Shown here: one piece after another, positions 51,204 to 60,449 of the stretch
Numbering within the stretch: position 1 is the first letter of the stretch
How the letters are laid out: every line of letters starts with the position of its first letter
Source: an uncultured Bacteroidales bacterium
GTDB lineage: Bacteria; Bacteroidota; Bacteroidia; Bacteroidales; Paludibacteraceae
Reading direction: 5' to 3'
Length of the DNA: 64,000 nucleotides
Assembly: GCA_902799555.1 (NCBI GenBank)
Contig: CADCBB010000001.1
Span: forward strand, 63,882-127,881
Notes under the pieces: generated by a model
What the model saw: only the letters and a program-made list of their open reading frames with translations
What the model was told of the DNA's origin: nothing
Database searches by the model: none
Translations under genes and position numbers: made by a program

Positions 51204-51240
51204 CGAGTTTACGGGAGGACTGTAAACTCGTATACTTTTT
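51204..51240 (+). terminator. Hairpin between acpP and fabF, possible partial terminator
   Basis: A nine-base perfect stem CGAGTTTAC (51204-51212) / GTAAACTCG (51222-51230) with a nine-base loop is followed by TATACTTTTT. It could lower fabF transcription relative to acpP or set the acpP 3' end. Confidence 0.6.
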
Positions 51241-51259
51241 ATTTATACCTTGGGTGTTT

Positions 51260-52519
51260 ATGCAGTTAAGAAGAGTAGTAGTGACAGGCTTGGGAGCCCT
51301 TACTCCGGTAGGTAACTCCGCGCCTGAGACATGGGAGGCATTGGTGAATGGAGTGAACGGAATTGCTCCTATTACGGCCTTTGATGCAACGAATTTCAAG
51401 ACCCAGTTTGCCGGTGAGGTAAAGGGTTTTGATATCAGTTCAATGCTGGATCGCAAGGAGGCACGTAAACTGGATCGTTATTCGCAGTTCTCCGTTTGGG
51501 TAGCCAATGAAGCCTTGCAAGATAGCGGTCTGGATCTGGATAAAGAAGATCGCAGTCGTGTCGGTGTGATATGGGGCAGCGGAATGGGAGGCTTGCAGTC
51601 TTTGGAGGAAGAGGTGAGTCTGTTCGCAGAAGGCGACGGTGTACCCCGTTATAATCCGTTCATGATCCCGAAGGCCATCCCGAGTATTGCGGCCGGTCAG
51701 ATATCCATCCGTTTTGGTTTGGGTGGTTTGAGTTATTCGGTTTCTACCGCTTGCTCTTCTTCTTCGCATGCCGTAGGCTCGGCTTTCGATCAGATTCGTT
51801 TGGGACATGCCGATGTGCTGCTTACAGGTGGCGCAGATGCGGATATTACTCCGGCTGGCGTGGGTGGTTTTAACTCGCTGCATGCGTTGTCAACGCGCAA
51901 TGATTCGCCGCAGACTGCCAGCCGTCCCTTCTCCAAGAGTCGCGATGGCTTCGTATTAGGCGAAGGAGCTGCTTGTCTGATCCTGGAGGACTACGAGCAT
52001 GCGAAAGCACGCGGTGCGAAAATTTATGCAGAGATAGTGGGCATCGGCATGACCTCGGATGCTTACCATATGACAGCCCCGGATCCCGAAGGTAAGGGTG
52101 CAGAACGTGTTATGCGTCTGGCGATCAAGGATGCGGGAGTCGAACCCGAACAGATCGATTTTGTCAATACCCATGGTACATCCACTCCGCTGGGTGATGT
52201 CACAGAGGTGAACGCTATCAAGCGTGTGTTCGGTGAGCATGTGTATGAGATGAATCTCGATTCGACCAAGTCGATGACGGGTCATCTGATCGGTGCTACC
52301 GGTGCGGTAGAGGCCTTGGCTTGTATCATGGCGCTCAAGGATGGTATCATTCCTCCTACTATCAACCATGATCCGGAAGATGTGGACGAGAATATTGACT
52401 ATCGTATTAACTTCACTTTCGATAAGGCACAAAAACGCGATATACACTATGCGTTGAGTAACACCTTCGGTTTTGGAGGACACAACGCATGTCTGGTGTT
52501 TAAGAAATGGGAAGAGTGA
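51260..52519 (+). CDS. fabF: 3-oxoacyl-ACP synthase II
   Basis: The 419-residue condensing enzyme elongates acyl-ACP with malonyl-ACP. The catalytic Cys is C165 in STACSSSSHA. The two histidines are in NTHGTSTPLGD and MTGHLIGATGA, and NTFGFGGHNACLVF closes the protein. I use the ATG at 51260; a GTG two codons upstream is possible. It pairs with acpP as in many bacteria. Confidence 0.96.
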   Translation: MQLRRVVVTGLGALTPVGNSAPETWEALVNGVNGIAPITAFDATNFKTQFAGEVKGFDISSMLDRKEARKLDRYSQFSVWVANEALQDSGLDLDKEDRSRVGVIWGSGMGGLQSLEEEVSLFAEGDGVPRYNPFMIPKAIPSIAAGQISIRFGLGGLSYSVSTACSSSSHAVGSAFDQIRLGHADVLLTGGADADITPAGVGGFNSLHALSTRNDSPQTASRPFSKSRDGFVLGEGAACLILEDYEHAKARGAKIYAEIVGIGMTSDAYHMTAPDPEGKGAERVMRLAIKDAGVEPEQIDFVNTHGTSTPLGDVTEVNAIKRVFGEHVYEMNLDSTKSMTGHLIGATGAVEALACIMALKDGIIPPTINHDPEDVDENIDYRINFTFDKAQKRDIHYALSNTFGFGGHNACLVFKKWEE

Positions 52520-52567
52520 CCCTTTAATATCACTCGTATTAGTCACATTTAAAATATTTAAGGTATT

Positions 52568-52762
52568 ATGATTACAAAAATCGGTGAAAACGCAGGCCTT
52601 GTATGGGGTGCGTTGCAGAATGGTGCACAGGGTTTGAAAGCACTCAAAAAAGCTACGAAGCTGAAAAATGAGGAGCTCTACTTGGCACTCGGCTGGCTCG
52701 CTCGTGAGGGCAAAATCTCCTTCACTGAGGCTGAGGCAGACACTATTATTGCATTAGCTTAA
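52568..52762 (+). CDS. DUF2582 winged-helix protein
   Basis: The 64-residue protein is a single small winged-helix domain ([31 protein letters not shown]). Family members are common in Bacteroidota and thought to bind DNA, but no role is established. It stands 48 bases after fabF and two bases before asd. Confidence 0.85.
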   Translation: MITKIGENAGLVWGALQNGAQGLKALKKATKLKNEELYLALGWLAREGKISFTEAEADTIIALA

Positions 52763-52764
52763 TC

Positions 52765-53766
52765 ATGGTAATTGCTATTGTAGGCGCCTCGGGCGCTGTC
52801 GGACAGGAATTGCTGGCTGTGCTAGCACAGCGGCAATTTCCGGTCAGCGAACTAAGACTGTTCGGATCGGAACGAAGTGCCGGCACAATGTATGAATTTA
52901 ACGGCAGAAAGTACGAAGTACAACTGCTGCAACACAACGACGCTTTCAAGGGCGTCGATATTGCTTTTGTTTCTGCGGGCGCAGGCGTGTCACGTGCATA
53001 TGCGGAGGATATCACGCGCTTCGGCGCTATCATGATCGATAACTCATCCGCTTTCCGCATGGACGAAGATGTGCCGTTGGTAGTACCGGAGGTGAATGCC
53101 GCAGACGCATTGAACCGTCCGCGAAATATCATCGCGAACCCTAATTGTACGACCATCCAGATGGTAGTAGCGCTCCAGGCAATAGAGAACCTGACGCATA
53201 TCCGTCGCGTACATGTCGCTACCTATCAGGCGGCGTCGGGCGCAGGGGCTCAGGCGATGAAAGAACTCGAAAACCAATATCGTCAGGTACTCAACGGCGA
53301 AGAGGTAACGGTTAATAAGTTCGCTTATCAACTTGCCTACAACCTCATTCCCCATATCGATGTGTTCACCGATAACGGGTATACCAAAGAGGAGATGAAG
53401 ATGTATCACGAGACGCGTAAGATTATGCACTCGGATGTCAGAGTGAGTGCCACTTGCGTGCGTGTACCATCGCTTCGTGCACACAGCGAGAGTATTTGGA
53501 TTGAAACAGAAAAACCGGTTTCAGTAGAAGAAGCACGGCAGGCGTTTGCTAAGGCGCAAGGCTGTGTGCTCATGGACGAGCCGGAGAACAAGATATACCC
53601 GATGCCGTTGTTCCTCAGCGGCAAAGATGAAGTGTTCATCGGTCGTATCCGCAAAGACCTGACCGATGAATGCGGCCTTAGTTTCTGGTGCGTGAGTGAC
53701 CAGATTCGTAAAGGTGCCGCCTTAAATGCAGTACAAATTGCTGAATGGTTGATCAAATCGAAATAA
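52765..53766 (+). CDS. asd: Aspartate-semialdehyde dehydrogenase
   Basis: The 333-residue enzyme converts aspartyl phosphate to aspartate semialdehyde for lysine, diaminopimelate, threonine and methionine. The NADP site is [12 protein letters not shown], the catalytic Cys is C128 in NPNCTTIQ, and the active-site His region is [11 protein letters not shown]. Length is normal. Together with dapB it places two diaminopimelate-pathway genes in the window, about 48 kb apart. It overlaps the U32 peptidase gene by up to 22 bases. Confidence 0.96.
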   Translation: MVIAIVGASGAVGQELLAVLAQRQFPVSELRLFGSERSAGTMYEFNGRKYEVQLLQHNDAFKGVDIAFVSAGAGVSRAYAEDITRFGAIMIDNSSAFRMDEDVPLVVPEVNAADALNRPRNIIANPNCTTIQMVVALQAIENLTHIRRVHVATYQAASGAGAQAMKELENQYRQVLNGEEVTVNKFAYQLAYNLIPHIDVFTDNGYTKEEMKMYHETRKIMHSDVRVSATCVRVPSLRAHSESIWIETEKPVSVEEARQAFAKAQGCVLMDEPENKIYPMPLFLSGKDEVFIGRIRKDLTDECGLSFWCVSDQIRKGAALNAVQIAEWLIKSK

Positions 53767-55001
53767 TGGCTCCGGTAGGATGCTGGGAAAGTTTAGCGGC
53801 TGCGATACAAGCGGGTGCTACCAGCGTCTATTTTGGTATCGAACATCTGAACATGCGTGCCCGCAGTTCGGTCAACTTTACCACCGAAGACATGGCTACG
53901 ATCGTAGCGACTTGTCGGGAAGCAGGCGTGAAAACCTACCTGACGGTTAATACGGTCATGTACCCCGAAGATCTGCCGCTCATGCGTGAGATCGTCGATA
54001 AAGCTCATGCCGTAGGCGTGGATGCCGTTATTGCTTCCGACATCGCTGTCATGCAATATGCCAATGAGATCGGTCAGGAAGTACATCTCTCCACGCAACT
54101 CAATATCGCCAACACGGAGGCACTGAAGTTCTATGCGCAGTTCGCTGATGTCGTTGTATTGGCCCGCGAACTGAATATGGAGCAGGTGGCATCGGTTTAT
54201 CGCGACATCCAAGAGCAGCATATATGCGGTCGTCATGGTGAACCCATCCGAATCGAGATGTTCTGTCACGGGGCATTGTGCATGGCGGTGAGCGGAAAAT
54301 GTTACCTGAGTCTCAATAACTACGGACTGAGTGCCAATAGAGGTGCATGCGTACAAGTCTGCCGTCGCGGCTACACCGTCAAGGACAAGTCTTCAGACCT
54401 GGAACTCGATATCAACAACCAATATATCATGTCCCCGAAGGACTTGAAGACCATTCATTTCCTCAATAAGATGCTCGATGCCGGTGTCCGGGTGCTCAAG
54501 ATCGAAGGTCGTGCCCGCGGAGCGGAGTATGTATCTACCGTCGTGAAGTGTTACAAAGAAGCGGTGGAGGCTTGGCAGAAAGGCGAATATGCCCATGACG
54601 AGATCATCTTACCCAAGATAGCGGACTGGAATGAACGGCTCAGCCGCGTCTTCAACCGCGGTTTCTGGGATGGTTATTACCAAGGACAGAAACTCGGCGA
54701 ATGGACTCATTCGTACGGTAACAAAGCAACACGCAAGAAAGTGTACGCCGCCAAGTGTACCAATTTCTTCAAGAACCTGAGTGTGGCGGAGTTCCTCGTA
54801 GAAGCGGTGGACGCTATCGAAGAGGGACAGGATCTGCTTATCACCGGTGAGACGACCGGCGTCTATGAGTGCACGGCGCATGACCTGCATGACGATAAAG
54901 GGCAGCTCACGCAACGTGTACAAAAAGGAGCGTATTTTGCGATTAAAACCGACCGCCTGATACGGCGCGGCGACAAACTTTATCTATGGGAGAAGGAATA
55001 G
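53745..55001 (+). CDS. U32 family peptidase, RNA hydroxylation type
   Basis: The 418-residue protein belongs to peptidase family U32, whose RlhA/TrhP-type members take part in prephenate-dependent RNA hydroxylation. [18 protein letters not shown] opens the TIM-barrel part. [18 protein letters not shown] and [14 protein letters not shown] carry the conserved cysteines. The start could be the ATG at 53745 or the one at 53766 that falls just after the asd coding end; the longer one keeps IEI before MAPVG as in relatives. It heads the overlapped run to trmD. Confidence 0.88.
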   Translation: MVDQIEIMAPVGCWESLAAAIQAGATSVYFGIEHLNMRARSSVNFTTEDMATIVATCREAGVKTYLTVNTVMYPEDLPLMREIVDKAHAVGVDAVIASDIAVMQYANEIGQEVHLSTQLNIANTEALKFYAQFADVVVLARELNMEQVASVYRDIQEQHICGRHGEPIRIEMFCHGALCMAVSGKCYLSLNNYGLSANRGACVQVCRRGYTVKDKSSDLELDINNQYIMSPKDLKTIHFLNKMLDAGVRVLKIEGRARGAEYVSTVVKCYKEAVEAWQKGEYAHDEIILPKIADWNERLSRVFNRGFWDGYYQGQKLGEWTHSYGNKATRKKVYAAKCTNFFKNLSVAEFLVEAVDAIEEGQDLLITGETTGVYECTAHDLHDDKGQLTQRVQKGAYFAIKTDRLIRRGDKLYLWEKE

Positions 55002-55642
55002 CACATATCATGTCCCCTCTGTCCGCGCCATGGTGTGGCTGGACGATGTTGGTCTTGTTACTGTTCGCGGTACTGAGCGAATGGTTGCAACCCGGTGTCA
55101 TCGCGCAGAGTCCGGTATCTATCCTTGTTCGCGCAGAACGAACCTACAAAGATGCACCGACGAGTGTCATGGCTCAGATCTTGATAACACTCTTCCGTAT
55201 AGGCACCCTTGCGATGCTGATATGCCTTTACTTCTGCGAGAGCGGTTCGTTTCCTTTCGCGGCCTTTATGGCTGTGAGCGGCATCATTCTTGGAGTACTT
55301 ATCGCCAAAATGTTGTGTAATATCCTCTTGGATTACACCTTCCAACTGTCGCGCCAGTTTGGGGAGATATACGAGCATTATTCCAATTTGCTGACTCTTA
55401 CCGTTGTGGCGCTTTATCCGGTGTTGCTCCTCTTTTTGCATATTGGTTCAGCGGCATCCTATCGCTGGCTATTGATTATAACAGGCGGAGTATTCCTCCT
55501 TTTATGGCTTTTCAGAAGCGCCCAACAGTACATCCGCACGCCGATGGCGATCCTGTATTTGTTGGTCTATACCCTTACCTTAGAGGTACTGCCCATGGCA
55601 GGACTCATTTATTTATCTGCAAAAACGATATCTTACATATGA
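54986..55642 (+). CDS. DUF4271 membrane protein
   Basis: The 218-residue protein has about six membrane helices (starting near residues 20, 65, 90, 130, 160 and 190). I place it in DUF4271 by its position before hemD, rnpA and yidD, the usual order in Bacteroidales, and by the central FYR/ISQF-like region here reading LLDYTFQLSRQFGEIYEHY. Function unknown. The ATG at 54986 overlaps the U32 gene by 16 bases; an ATG eight codons later is also possible. Confidence 0.8.
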   Translation: MGEGIAHIMSPLSAPWCGWTMLVLLLFAVLSEWLQPGVIAQSPVSILVRAERTYKDAPTSVMAQILITLFRIGTLAMLICLYFCESGSFPFAAFMAVSGIILGVLIAKMLCNILLDYTFQLSRQFGEIYEHYSNLLTLTVVALYPVLLLFLHIGSAASYRWLLIITGGVFLLLWLFRSAQQYIRTPMAILYLLVYTLTLEVLPMAGLIYLSAKTISYI

Positions 55643-56385
55643 TAAAAAAACTTCTATTCTCTCAACCCCATCCAACGACGGAGCACAACCCATACACCCG
55701 TTTGGAAGCCCAATTCGGTGTGGAGTGTGACTTCTATCAATTTATTCATGTCGAGGGACTTAGTGCACGGGAGTTTCGTCAGCAACGAATCAACCCTCTG
55801 GATTATACAGCGGTGATCCTCAACTCCAAACTGGGCGCGGAGCATTATTTCCGTTTGTGCGAAGAGATGCGTATAACCGTTCCCGATACGATGCATTATT
55901 ATTGCAATTCCGACCAAGTAGGACTCTATTTGCAGAAGTTCATTAATTATCGCAAACGTAAAGTGTTCTTCCCTGAATCAGGAAATAACTTCGCTGACTT
56001 GCTGCCGGCTATGCATCGTCGTCCGAACGAGAAATACCTCATGGTACTCTCCGATATCCATACGGACGAACAGATCAACATGTTCGCTATGAACGGTGTA
56101 GAAGTGACACCGGCGATCATGTATCGCACCGTTTCGACCCCTTGGCCGCAAGACAAAACGTTTGACTATGACCTGATCGGTCTTTTTACACCTGCCGGTG
56201 TAATGTCGCTTTGTGAGAATTTCCCTACATGGAAGCAGGGCAAGACCCTCATCGCGGCATTCGGTGAAGGTACGATCCGTGCACTCGAAGAGAATGGTTT
56301 GCGCGTGGATATAGAAGCCGGTCCGGGTAAAGAATTTGCTTCTCTTCCGATGGCTATCGCCGACTATCTGGAGAAAAACAGTTGA
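55639..56385 (+). CDS. hemD: Uroporphyrinogen-III synthase family protein
   Basis: The 248-residue protein has the two-lobed HemD pattern: LNSKLGAEHYFRLCEEM and KYLMVLSDIHTDEQINMFAMNGVEV, LIGLFTPAGVMSL, and the C-terminal IAAFGEGTIRALEENGLRVDIEA. HemD sequences are weakly conserved. Whether this one acts in heme synthesis is uncertain because no other heme genes are here, but the position before rnpA is typical. Start and previous stop share ATGA. Confidence 0.85.
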   Translation: MIKKLLFSQPHPTTEHNPYTRLEAQFGVECDFYQFIHVEGLSAREFRQQRINPLDYTAVILNSKLGAEHYFRLCEEMRITVPDTMHYYCNSDQVGLYLQKFINYRKRKVFFPESGNNFADLLPAMHRRPNEKYLMVLSDIHTDEQINMFAMNGVEVTPAIMYRTVSTPWPQDKTFDYDLIGLFTPAGVMSLCENFPTWKQGKTLIAAFGEGTIRALEENGLRVDIEAGPGKEFASLPMAIADYLEKNS

Positions 56386-56386
56386 T

Positions 56387-56728
56387 TTGAATACGTTTCC
56401 CAAACATAGTAGACTCTGCGGTCAAGAGCACATTGCGGCTCTATACAAACAAGGCAAACGCTTCACGGCGTGGCCCCTCCGTGTGACCTATATGCCTACG
56501 GAAGAGCAGACGCAGGTCCTGGTTTGGGCGCCCAAATCGCTCTTCAAAAGGGCGGTCAAACGCAATCATCTGCGTCGCCTCATGCGCGAGGCCTATCGTC
56601 TGCACCAAGACTTGTTGGGCGAACAGCATTACCTGATCGCCTTCAACTATATGGATAAGGAAGAACAAACCTACGCGGTCATCGAGAAAGCAGTATGCAA
56701 AGCGCTGAACAAAATAAATGGAAAATAA
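56387..56728 (+). CDS. rnpA: Ribonuclease P protein component
   Basis: The 113-residue protein is the basic subunit of RNase P, which trims tRNA 5' ends. The hallmark is [22 protein letters not shown] (conserved RNxxKR-type helix, seen as [11 protein letters not shown]). The only sensible start is a TTG at 56387, one base after the hemD stop, followed by [12 protein letters not shown]; a longer frame lies wholly inside hemD. The end overlaps yidD by 34 bases. Confidence 0.92.
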   Translation: MNTFPKHSRLCGQEHIAALYKQGKRFTAWPLRVTYMPTEEQTQVLVWAPKSLFKRAVKRNHLRRLMREAYRLHQDLLGEQHYLIAFNYMDKEEQTYAVIEKAVCKALNKINGK

Positions 56729-56940
56729 TTATTCGTAAAGCGTTTTTGTTGCCGGTTTATTTCTACCGCGTCTTCATCTCTCCGCTTACGCCACCTGCCT
56801 GCCGATATACGCCGACATGCAGCCAATATATGGTCGAAGCCGTCCTGAAATACGGGATCTTCAAAGGCGGCTGGCTAGGCATCAAACGAATCTGCCGTTG
56901 CCATCCATGGGGAGGATCCGGCTATGACCCAGTACCCTAA
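56695..56940 (+). CDS. yidD: Membrane protein insertion efficiency factor
   Basis: The 81-residue protein has the conserved block [23 protein letters not shown] and the closing [15 protein letters not shown]. YidD helps YidC-dependent insertion. Its place after rnpA is nearly universal. The 34-base overlap with rnpA means the two are tightly coupled. Confidence 0.96.
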   Translation: MQSAEQNKWKIIIRKAFLLPVYFYRVFISPLTPPACRYTPTCSQYMVEAVLKYGIFKGGWLGIKRICRCHPWGGSGYDPVP

Positions 56941-56970
56941 TTTGTTAATTCCATAATTCGCTAATCGTTA
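56939..56970. repeat. Octamer array exactly between yidD stop and trmD start
   Basis: Units aatttgtt, aattccat, aattcgct, aatcgtta run from the last two bases of the yidD TAA to the first base of the trmD ATG. Confidence 0.85.
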
Positions 56971-57650
56971 TGAGAATCGATATTATAACTTGTTGTCCTG
57001 AATTGTTGGAGTCCCCTTTAAATCACTCCATCATTCAGCGTGCGAAGGATAAAGGCCTTTGTGAGATCTACGTGCATAACCTCCGTGACTGGACGTTGGA
57101 CAAGCATCGCAAGGTGGATGACTATGCTTTCGGTTTCGGTGCCGGAATGGTCCTTCAAGTTGAACCCATCGATCGTAGCATCTCGCATCTGAAGTCGGAA
57201 CGCGACTACGATGAGATCATCTTCACGGCTCCTGATGGCGAACGTTTTGATCAGAAAGCAGCGAATAGTTTGTCGCTCAAACAAAATATCATCATCCTCT
57301 GCGGGCACTACAAAGGGGTCGATCAACGCGTGCGCGATCATCTTATCACGCGCGAGTATAGCATCGGAGACTTCGTGCTCACCGGAGGTGAGATGCCGGC
57401 GGTTATGATGACCGATGCGATCGTTCGTCTGCTCCCTGGCGCACTTGGAGATGTGGAGTCGGCTCTCAATGATTCTTTCCAAGACGGACTGCTTGAAGCC
57501 GGCGTCTATACCCGTCCTGCCGAATACAAAGGATGGAAAGTTCCGGAGATCCTGTTAAGCGGACACCAAGCTAAGATCGAAGAGTGGATGTATGAGCAGT
57601 CCTTGGCGCATACAGCCGAAAGAAGGCCTGATTTATTAGAAGAAAACTAA
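56970..57650 (+). CDS. trmD: tRNA (guanine-37-N1)-methyltransferase
   Basis: The 226-residue SPOUT enzyme methylates G37 next to the anticodon. Typical parts are [17 protein letters not shown], the knot segment [13 protein letters not shown] and [15 protein letters not shown], and the DSFQDGLLE region. The length is normal. It is the last gene of the overlapped run and is followed by a long intergenic region. Confidence 0.96.
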   Translation: MRIDIITCCPELLESPLNHSIIQRAKDKGLCEIYVHNLRDWTLDKHRKVDDYAFGFGAGMVLQVEPIDRSISHLKSERDYDEIIFTAPDGERFDQKAANSLSLKQNIIILCGHYKGVDQRVRDHLITREYSIGDFVLTGGEMPAVMMTDAIVRLLPGALGDVESALNDSFQDGLLEAGVYTRPAEYKGWKVPEILLSGHQAKIEEWMYEQSLAHTAERRPDLLEEN

Positions 57651-57735
57651 AATATCGTAAAAGGCGGCAAAGTGATGTTATTTTGCAAAGTGAAATTGAC
57701 ACTTTTATGTTTTATAACATTTTTTTTGTAAAATA

Positions 57736-57768
57736 TTTGGTCAATTCGTCAAAAAGCAGTACTTTTGC
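57736..57768 (+). promoter_or_regulatory. Promoter of the small-RNA-like unit
   Basis: TTTG (57736-57739), a 20-base spacer ending GCAG and TACTTTTGC (57760-57768). Confidence 0.75.
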
Positions 57769-57773
57769 ACCGT

Positions 57774-57845
57774 GTTTTTCATGGTATTAGATTTAAGGTT
57801 AAGTAAAAAGATTGGGATGTCGGGAGACATCCTTCTTTGTTTTTG
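57774..57845 (+). ncRNA. Short transcript with leader motif and own terminator
   Basis: Right after the promoter are a hairpin ACCGTG (57769-57774) / CATGGT (57780-57785) with a TTTTT loop, then the single-stranded-looking GGTATTAGATTTAAGG, then the terminator hairpin. There is no reading frame. I recall very similar promoter-hairpin-ATTAGATTTAAGGTTAA units elsewhere in Bacteroidales but cannot name a family. The 5' arm of the first hairpin may precede the true start. Confidence 0.6.
57815..57845 (+). terminator. Terminator of the small-RNA-like unit
   Basis: Perfect stem GGATGTC (57815-57821) / GACATCC (57826-57832) with a GGGA loop, followed by TTCTTTGTTTTT. Confidence 0.85.
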
Positions 57846-57861
57846 GTTTCCATCTTTTTTA

Positions 57862-57894
57862 TTTGCGTATTTCAAATAATTTTTGTAATTTTGC
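57862..57894 (+). promoter_or_regulatory. Promoter of psuK-psuG
   Basis: TTTG (57862-57865), a 20-base spacer and TAATTTTGC (57886-57894), about 14 bases of leader before the ATG. It is separate from the upstream small-RNA-like unit. Confidence 0.78.
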
Positions 57895-57913
57895 AGCGCA
57901 AAACGAAATATTC

Positions 57914-58810
57914 ATGGAAACGCTTATTTCTGTTATCGGCGGAGCGAATGTGGACATGTCAGCTACGCTCAATGATGCTTTCATTGCCGCGGACTCGAAT
58001 CCCGGACATATAGAAGTCGGATACGGCGGTGTGGCGCGTAATATTGCGCATAACCTCTCGTTGCTCGGTGCACGGACGCAGTTGCTTACCGTATTTGGCG
58101 GCGACCTCTTTGGCGGGCTCATTCATGACTACTGCAAGCAGCAAGGTATCGACGTACATCTCTCTGATCGCGAATCTTCCTTGCGTTCCGGCATCTATTT
58201 GTGCCTGAATAACCGAAGCGGTGAGATGATAGCCGCAGTGGCCGATACCGAGGCTATCCGAATGATCACGCCCGAATGGCTTGCCAAGCGGAGTGGGGAG
58301 ATCAATATGTCCGATTATATCGTAGCCGATACCAATATCAGCGAAGATGCTATTCGTTGGCTCATGGAGAACGTGACTGCGCCGCTGTTCATTGATGGCG
58401 TCAGTACGACCAAAGCCCACCGCGTCGTGAATGCCCTGCGCAAAGCCAAACTGCCGTACCTGCATACCCTCAAACTGAACCTCAAGGAAGCATTGGCGGT
58501 AACCGAGAAACAGACATACGGCGAGGCGGCGCAAGAGCTGTTGGACCTCGGCGCGGCGCATGTCTATATCACCCTCGGTAGCGAAGGCGTTTACTGCCGG
58601 ACAGCAGCGGAAGAATGGCTCTTCCCTGCGTTGCCGGGAGAAATAGTGAATACGACAGGTGCCGGCGATGCTTTCCTGGCAGGCGTCGTTTATGCACATG
58701 CGAAGCAAATTGATTTCCCGCAGACTGCTCAATATGGTCTCATGGCCGCGCGTGCGACCCTCATGAGCCCCAAGGCAGTGAACCCCGATATCGCAAATAT
58801 ATTACTATAA
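57914..58810 (+). CDS. psuK: PfkB family kinase, likely pseudouridine kinase
   Basis: The 298-residue ribokinase-fold protein starts at [29 protein letters not shown] is the substrate region and [12 protein letters not shown] holds the anion hole and catalytic Asp. PfkB members have many substrates. Pseudouridine is assigned because psuG follows with a one-base overlap. The product would be pseudouridine 5'-phosphate. Confidence 0.9.
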   Translation: METLISVIGGANVDMSATLNDAFIAADSNPGHIEVGYGGVARNIAHNLSLLGARTQLLTVFGGDLFGGLIHDYCKQQGIDVHLSDRESSLRSGIYLCLNNRSGEMIAAVADTEAIRMITPEWLAKRSGEINMSDYIVADTNISEDAIRWLMENVTAPLFIDGVSTTKAHRVVNALRKAKLPYLHTLKLNLKEALAVTEKQTYGEAAQELLDLGAAHVYITLGSEGVYCRTAAEEWLFPALPGEIVNTTGAGDAFLAGVVYAHAKQIDFPQTAQYGLMAARATLMSPKAVNPDIANILL

Positions 58811-59724
58811 TGAATCAATATTTATCTATATCCCCTGAAGTTCAGGCAGCCTTGCAAGAAGGCAAACCCGTTGTGGCGCTGGAGTCCACAATCATCTCGC
58901 ACGGCATGCCGTACCCGCAGAACGTAGAGACCGCCCTCAAAGTAGAGCAAACCATCCGTGACAACGGTGCAGTACCGGCTACTATCGCTATTATCGGCGG
59001 GAAACTCAAGGCCGGTTGTACGCCCGAAGAGATCGAGTACTTAGGCAAGAAAGGCCAAGCGGTCATCAAGGCTTCGCGTCGTGACCTGCCTGTACTATTG
59101 GCGCGTAAAGAAGATGGCGCGACGACGGTCACTACGACCATGATCATCGCGGCGATGGCGGGTATCAAGATCTTCGCTACCGGCGGAATCGGTGGCGTAC
59201 ATCGCGGTGCACAACAGACCTTCGATATCTCGGCTGATCTGGAAGAACTTGCGCAGACGCCCGTCATGGTCATTTGTGCAGGCGCTAAGTCGATCCTGGA
59301 CCTCGGTCTCACACTTGAATACCTCGAGACCAAGGGCGTACCGGTCATCGGTTACGGTACAGACGAACTGCCTGCCTTCTACACCCGTCATAGCGGTTTT
59401 GGCGTGGACTATCGTATCGACACACCCGAAGAGTTGGCGGAAGCCTTCAAGGCTAAGTTGGCTTGCGGACTCAAAGGCGGCATGCTGGTCACGAATCCGA
59501 TTCCGGAACAGTACTCCATGCCGAAGGATGTCATTGATGCCGCTATTGCACAAGCCCTCCAAGAGATGGACGAAGCCGGTATCCACGGTAAGCAATGTAC
59601 GCCTTTCCTGTTGGCGAAGGTCAAAGACCTTACCGGTGGAGAGAGCTTGGCTTCGAATATCCAATTAGTGTTGAACAATGCCCGTCTTGCGGCACAAACA
59701 GCGAAAGCCTTATGCGAAAATTAA
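58810..59724 (+). CDS. psuG: Pseudouridine-5'-phosphate glycosidase
   Basis: The 304-residue enzyme cleaves pseudouridine 5'-phosphate to uracil and ribose 5-phosphate. Typical sequences are [50 protein letters not shown] and [11 protein letters not shown]. Length is normal. With psuK it forms the full breakdown route for pseudouridine from RNA turnover. Its end overlaps the next gene by 13 bases. Confidence 0.96.
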   Translation: MNQYLSISPEVQAALQEGKPVVALESTIISHGMPYPQNVETALKVEQTIRDNGAVPATIAIIGGKLKAGCTPEEIEYLGKKGQAVIKASRRDLPVLLARKEDGATTVTTTMIIAAMAGIKIFATGGIGGVHRGAQQTFDISADLEELAQTPVMVICAGAKSILDLGLTLEYLETKGVPVIGYGTDELPAFYTRHSGFGVDYRIDTPEELAEAFKAKLACGLKGGMLVTNPIPEQYSMPKDVIDAAIAQALQEMDEAGIHGKQCTPFLLAKVKDLTGGESLASNIQLVLNNARLAAQTAKALCEN

Positions 59725-60449
59725 TTGTCTTTGTTCTTTGTTCCTTGTTCATTCTGCCCGCTTGCCACAAGCAGGTCAAAGTTACTTCCGTCTCTACCGA
59801 AGCTATCCCTGTGGATGCTTCTTCGGATGCCATCCAAGATCTGAACTACATTGCGGAACTCGAGCCGATCAAAGAGGCGCTGGAAGCAGAGATGAACGTA
59901 CAGATCGGCTATGCAGCCGAAGACCTGTGGGTTGCTGAACCCGAATGTCCGATGCTCAACTGGGCGAGCGATGCCTTGTGGGAAGCGGCGAAGAAAGCCT
60001 ATCCCGGTCAAGTGGATATCGCCATCGTGAACATGGGAGGTATGCGTTGCTCCTGGAAAAAAGGTCCTATTACACGCGGACATGTATTCGAACTTATGCC
60101 TTTTGACAACGTGCTGGTCGTGCTAACGCTCAAAGGCGAAGATGTCCTTGCGCTCTGTGAGTCCTTCGCCCGTTATGGCGGTCAAGGCGTTGCCGGCATG
60201 CGTGTCACGATCATCGATAATCAGGTGGCGGATGTGCAGATAGGTGGTAAGGCGCTGAATACCAAAGCGCTATATAAAATCGCCACCAGCAATTATCTTG
60301 CCGGCGGCGCAGATCACATGGACGCTTTGACGAAGTATGTCGATTATTGGAACAGCGATCTGCTGATCCGTGATTTATATCTTGAGGCCGTTCAGACGCA
60401 GGACACTCTCCGTGCCGCAATCGATGGACGCATGACGTTCAAACCATAG
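59712..60449 (+). CDS. 5'-nucleotidase C-terminal domain protein, lipoprotein
   Basis: The 245-residue protein has a lipoprotein-type signal ([18 protein letters not shown]). The rest matches the substrate-binding C-terminal domain of UshA-type nucleotidases: [55 protein letters not shown]. The catalytic metallophosphatase half is at 49985, nine kilobases away. The gene is coupled to psuG by a 13-base overlap. Its last 75 bases are read on the other strand as the end of the LD-carboxypeptidase gene. Confidence 0.9.
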   Translation: MRKLIVFVLCSLFILPACHKQVKVTSVSTEAIPVDASSDAIQDLNYIAELEPIKEALEAEMNVQIGYAAEDLWVAEPECPMLNWASDALWEAAKKAYPGQVDIAIVNMGGMRCSWKKGPITRGHVFELMPFDNVLVVLTLKGEDVLALCESFARYGGQGVAGMRVTIIDNQVADVQIGGKALNTKALYKIATSNYLAGGADHMDALTKYVDYWNSDLLIRDLYLEAVQTQDTLRAAIDGRMTFKP

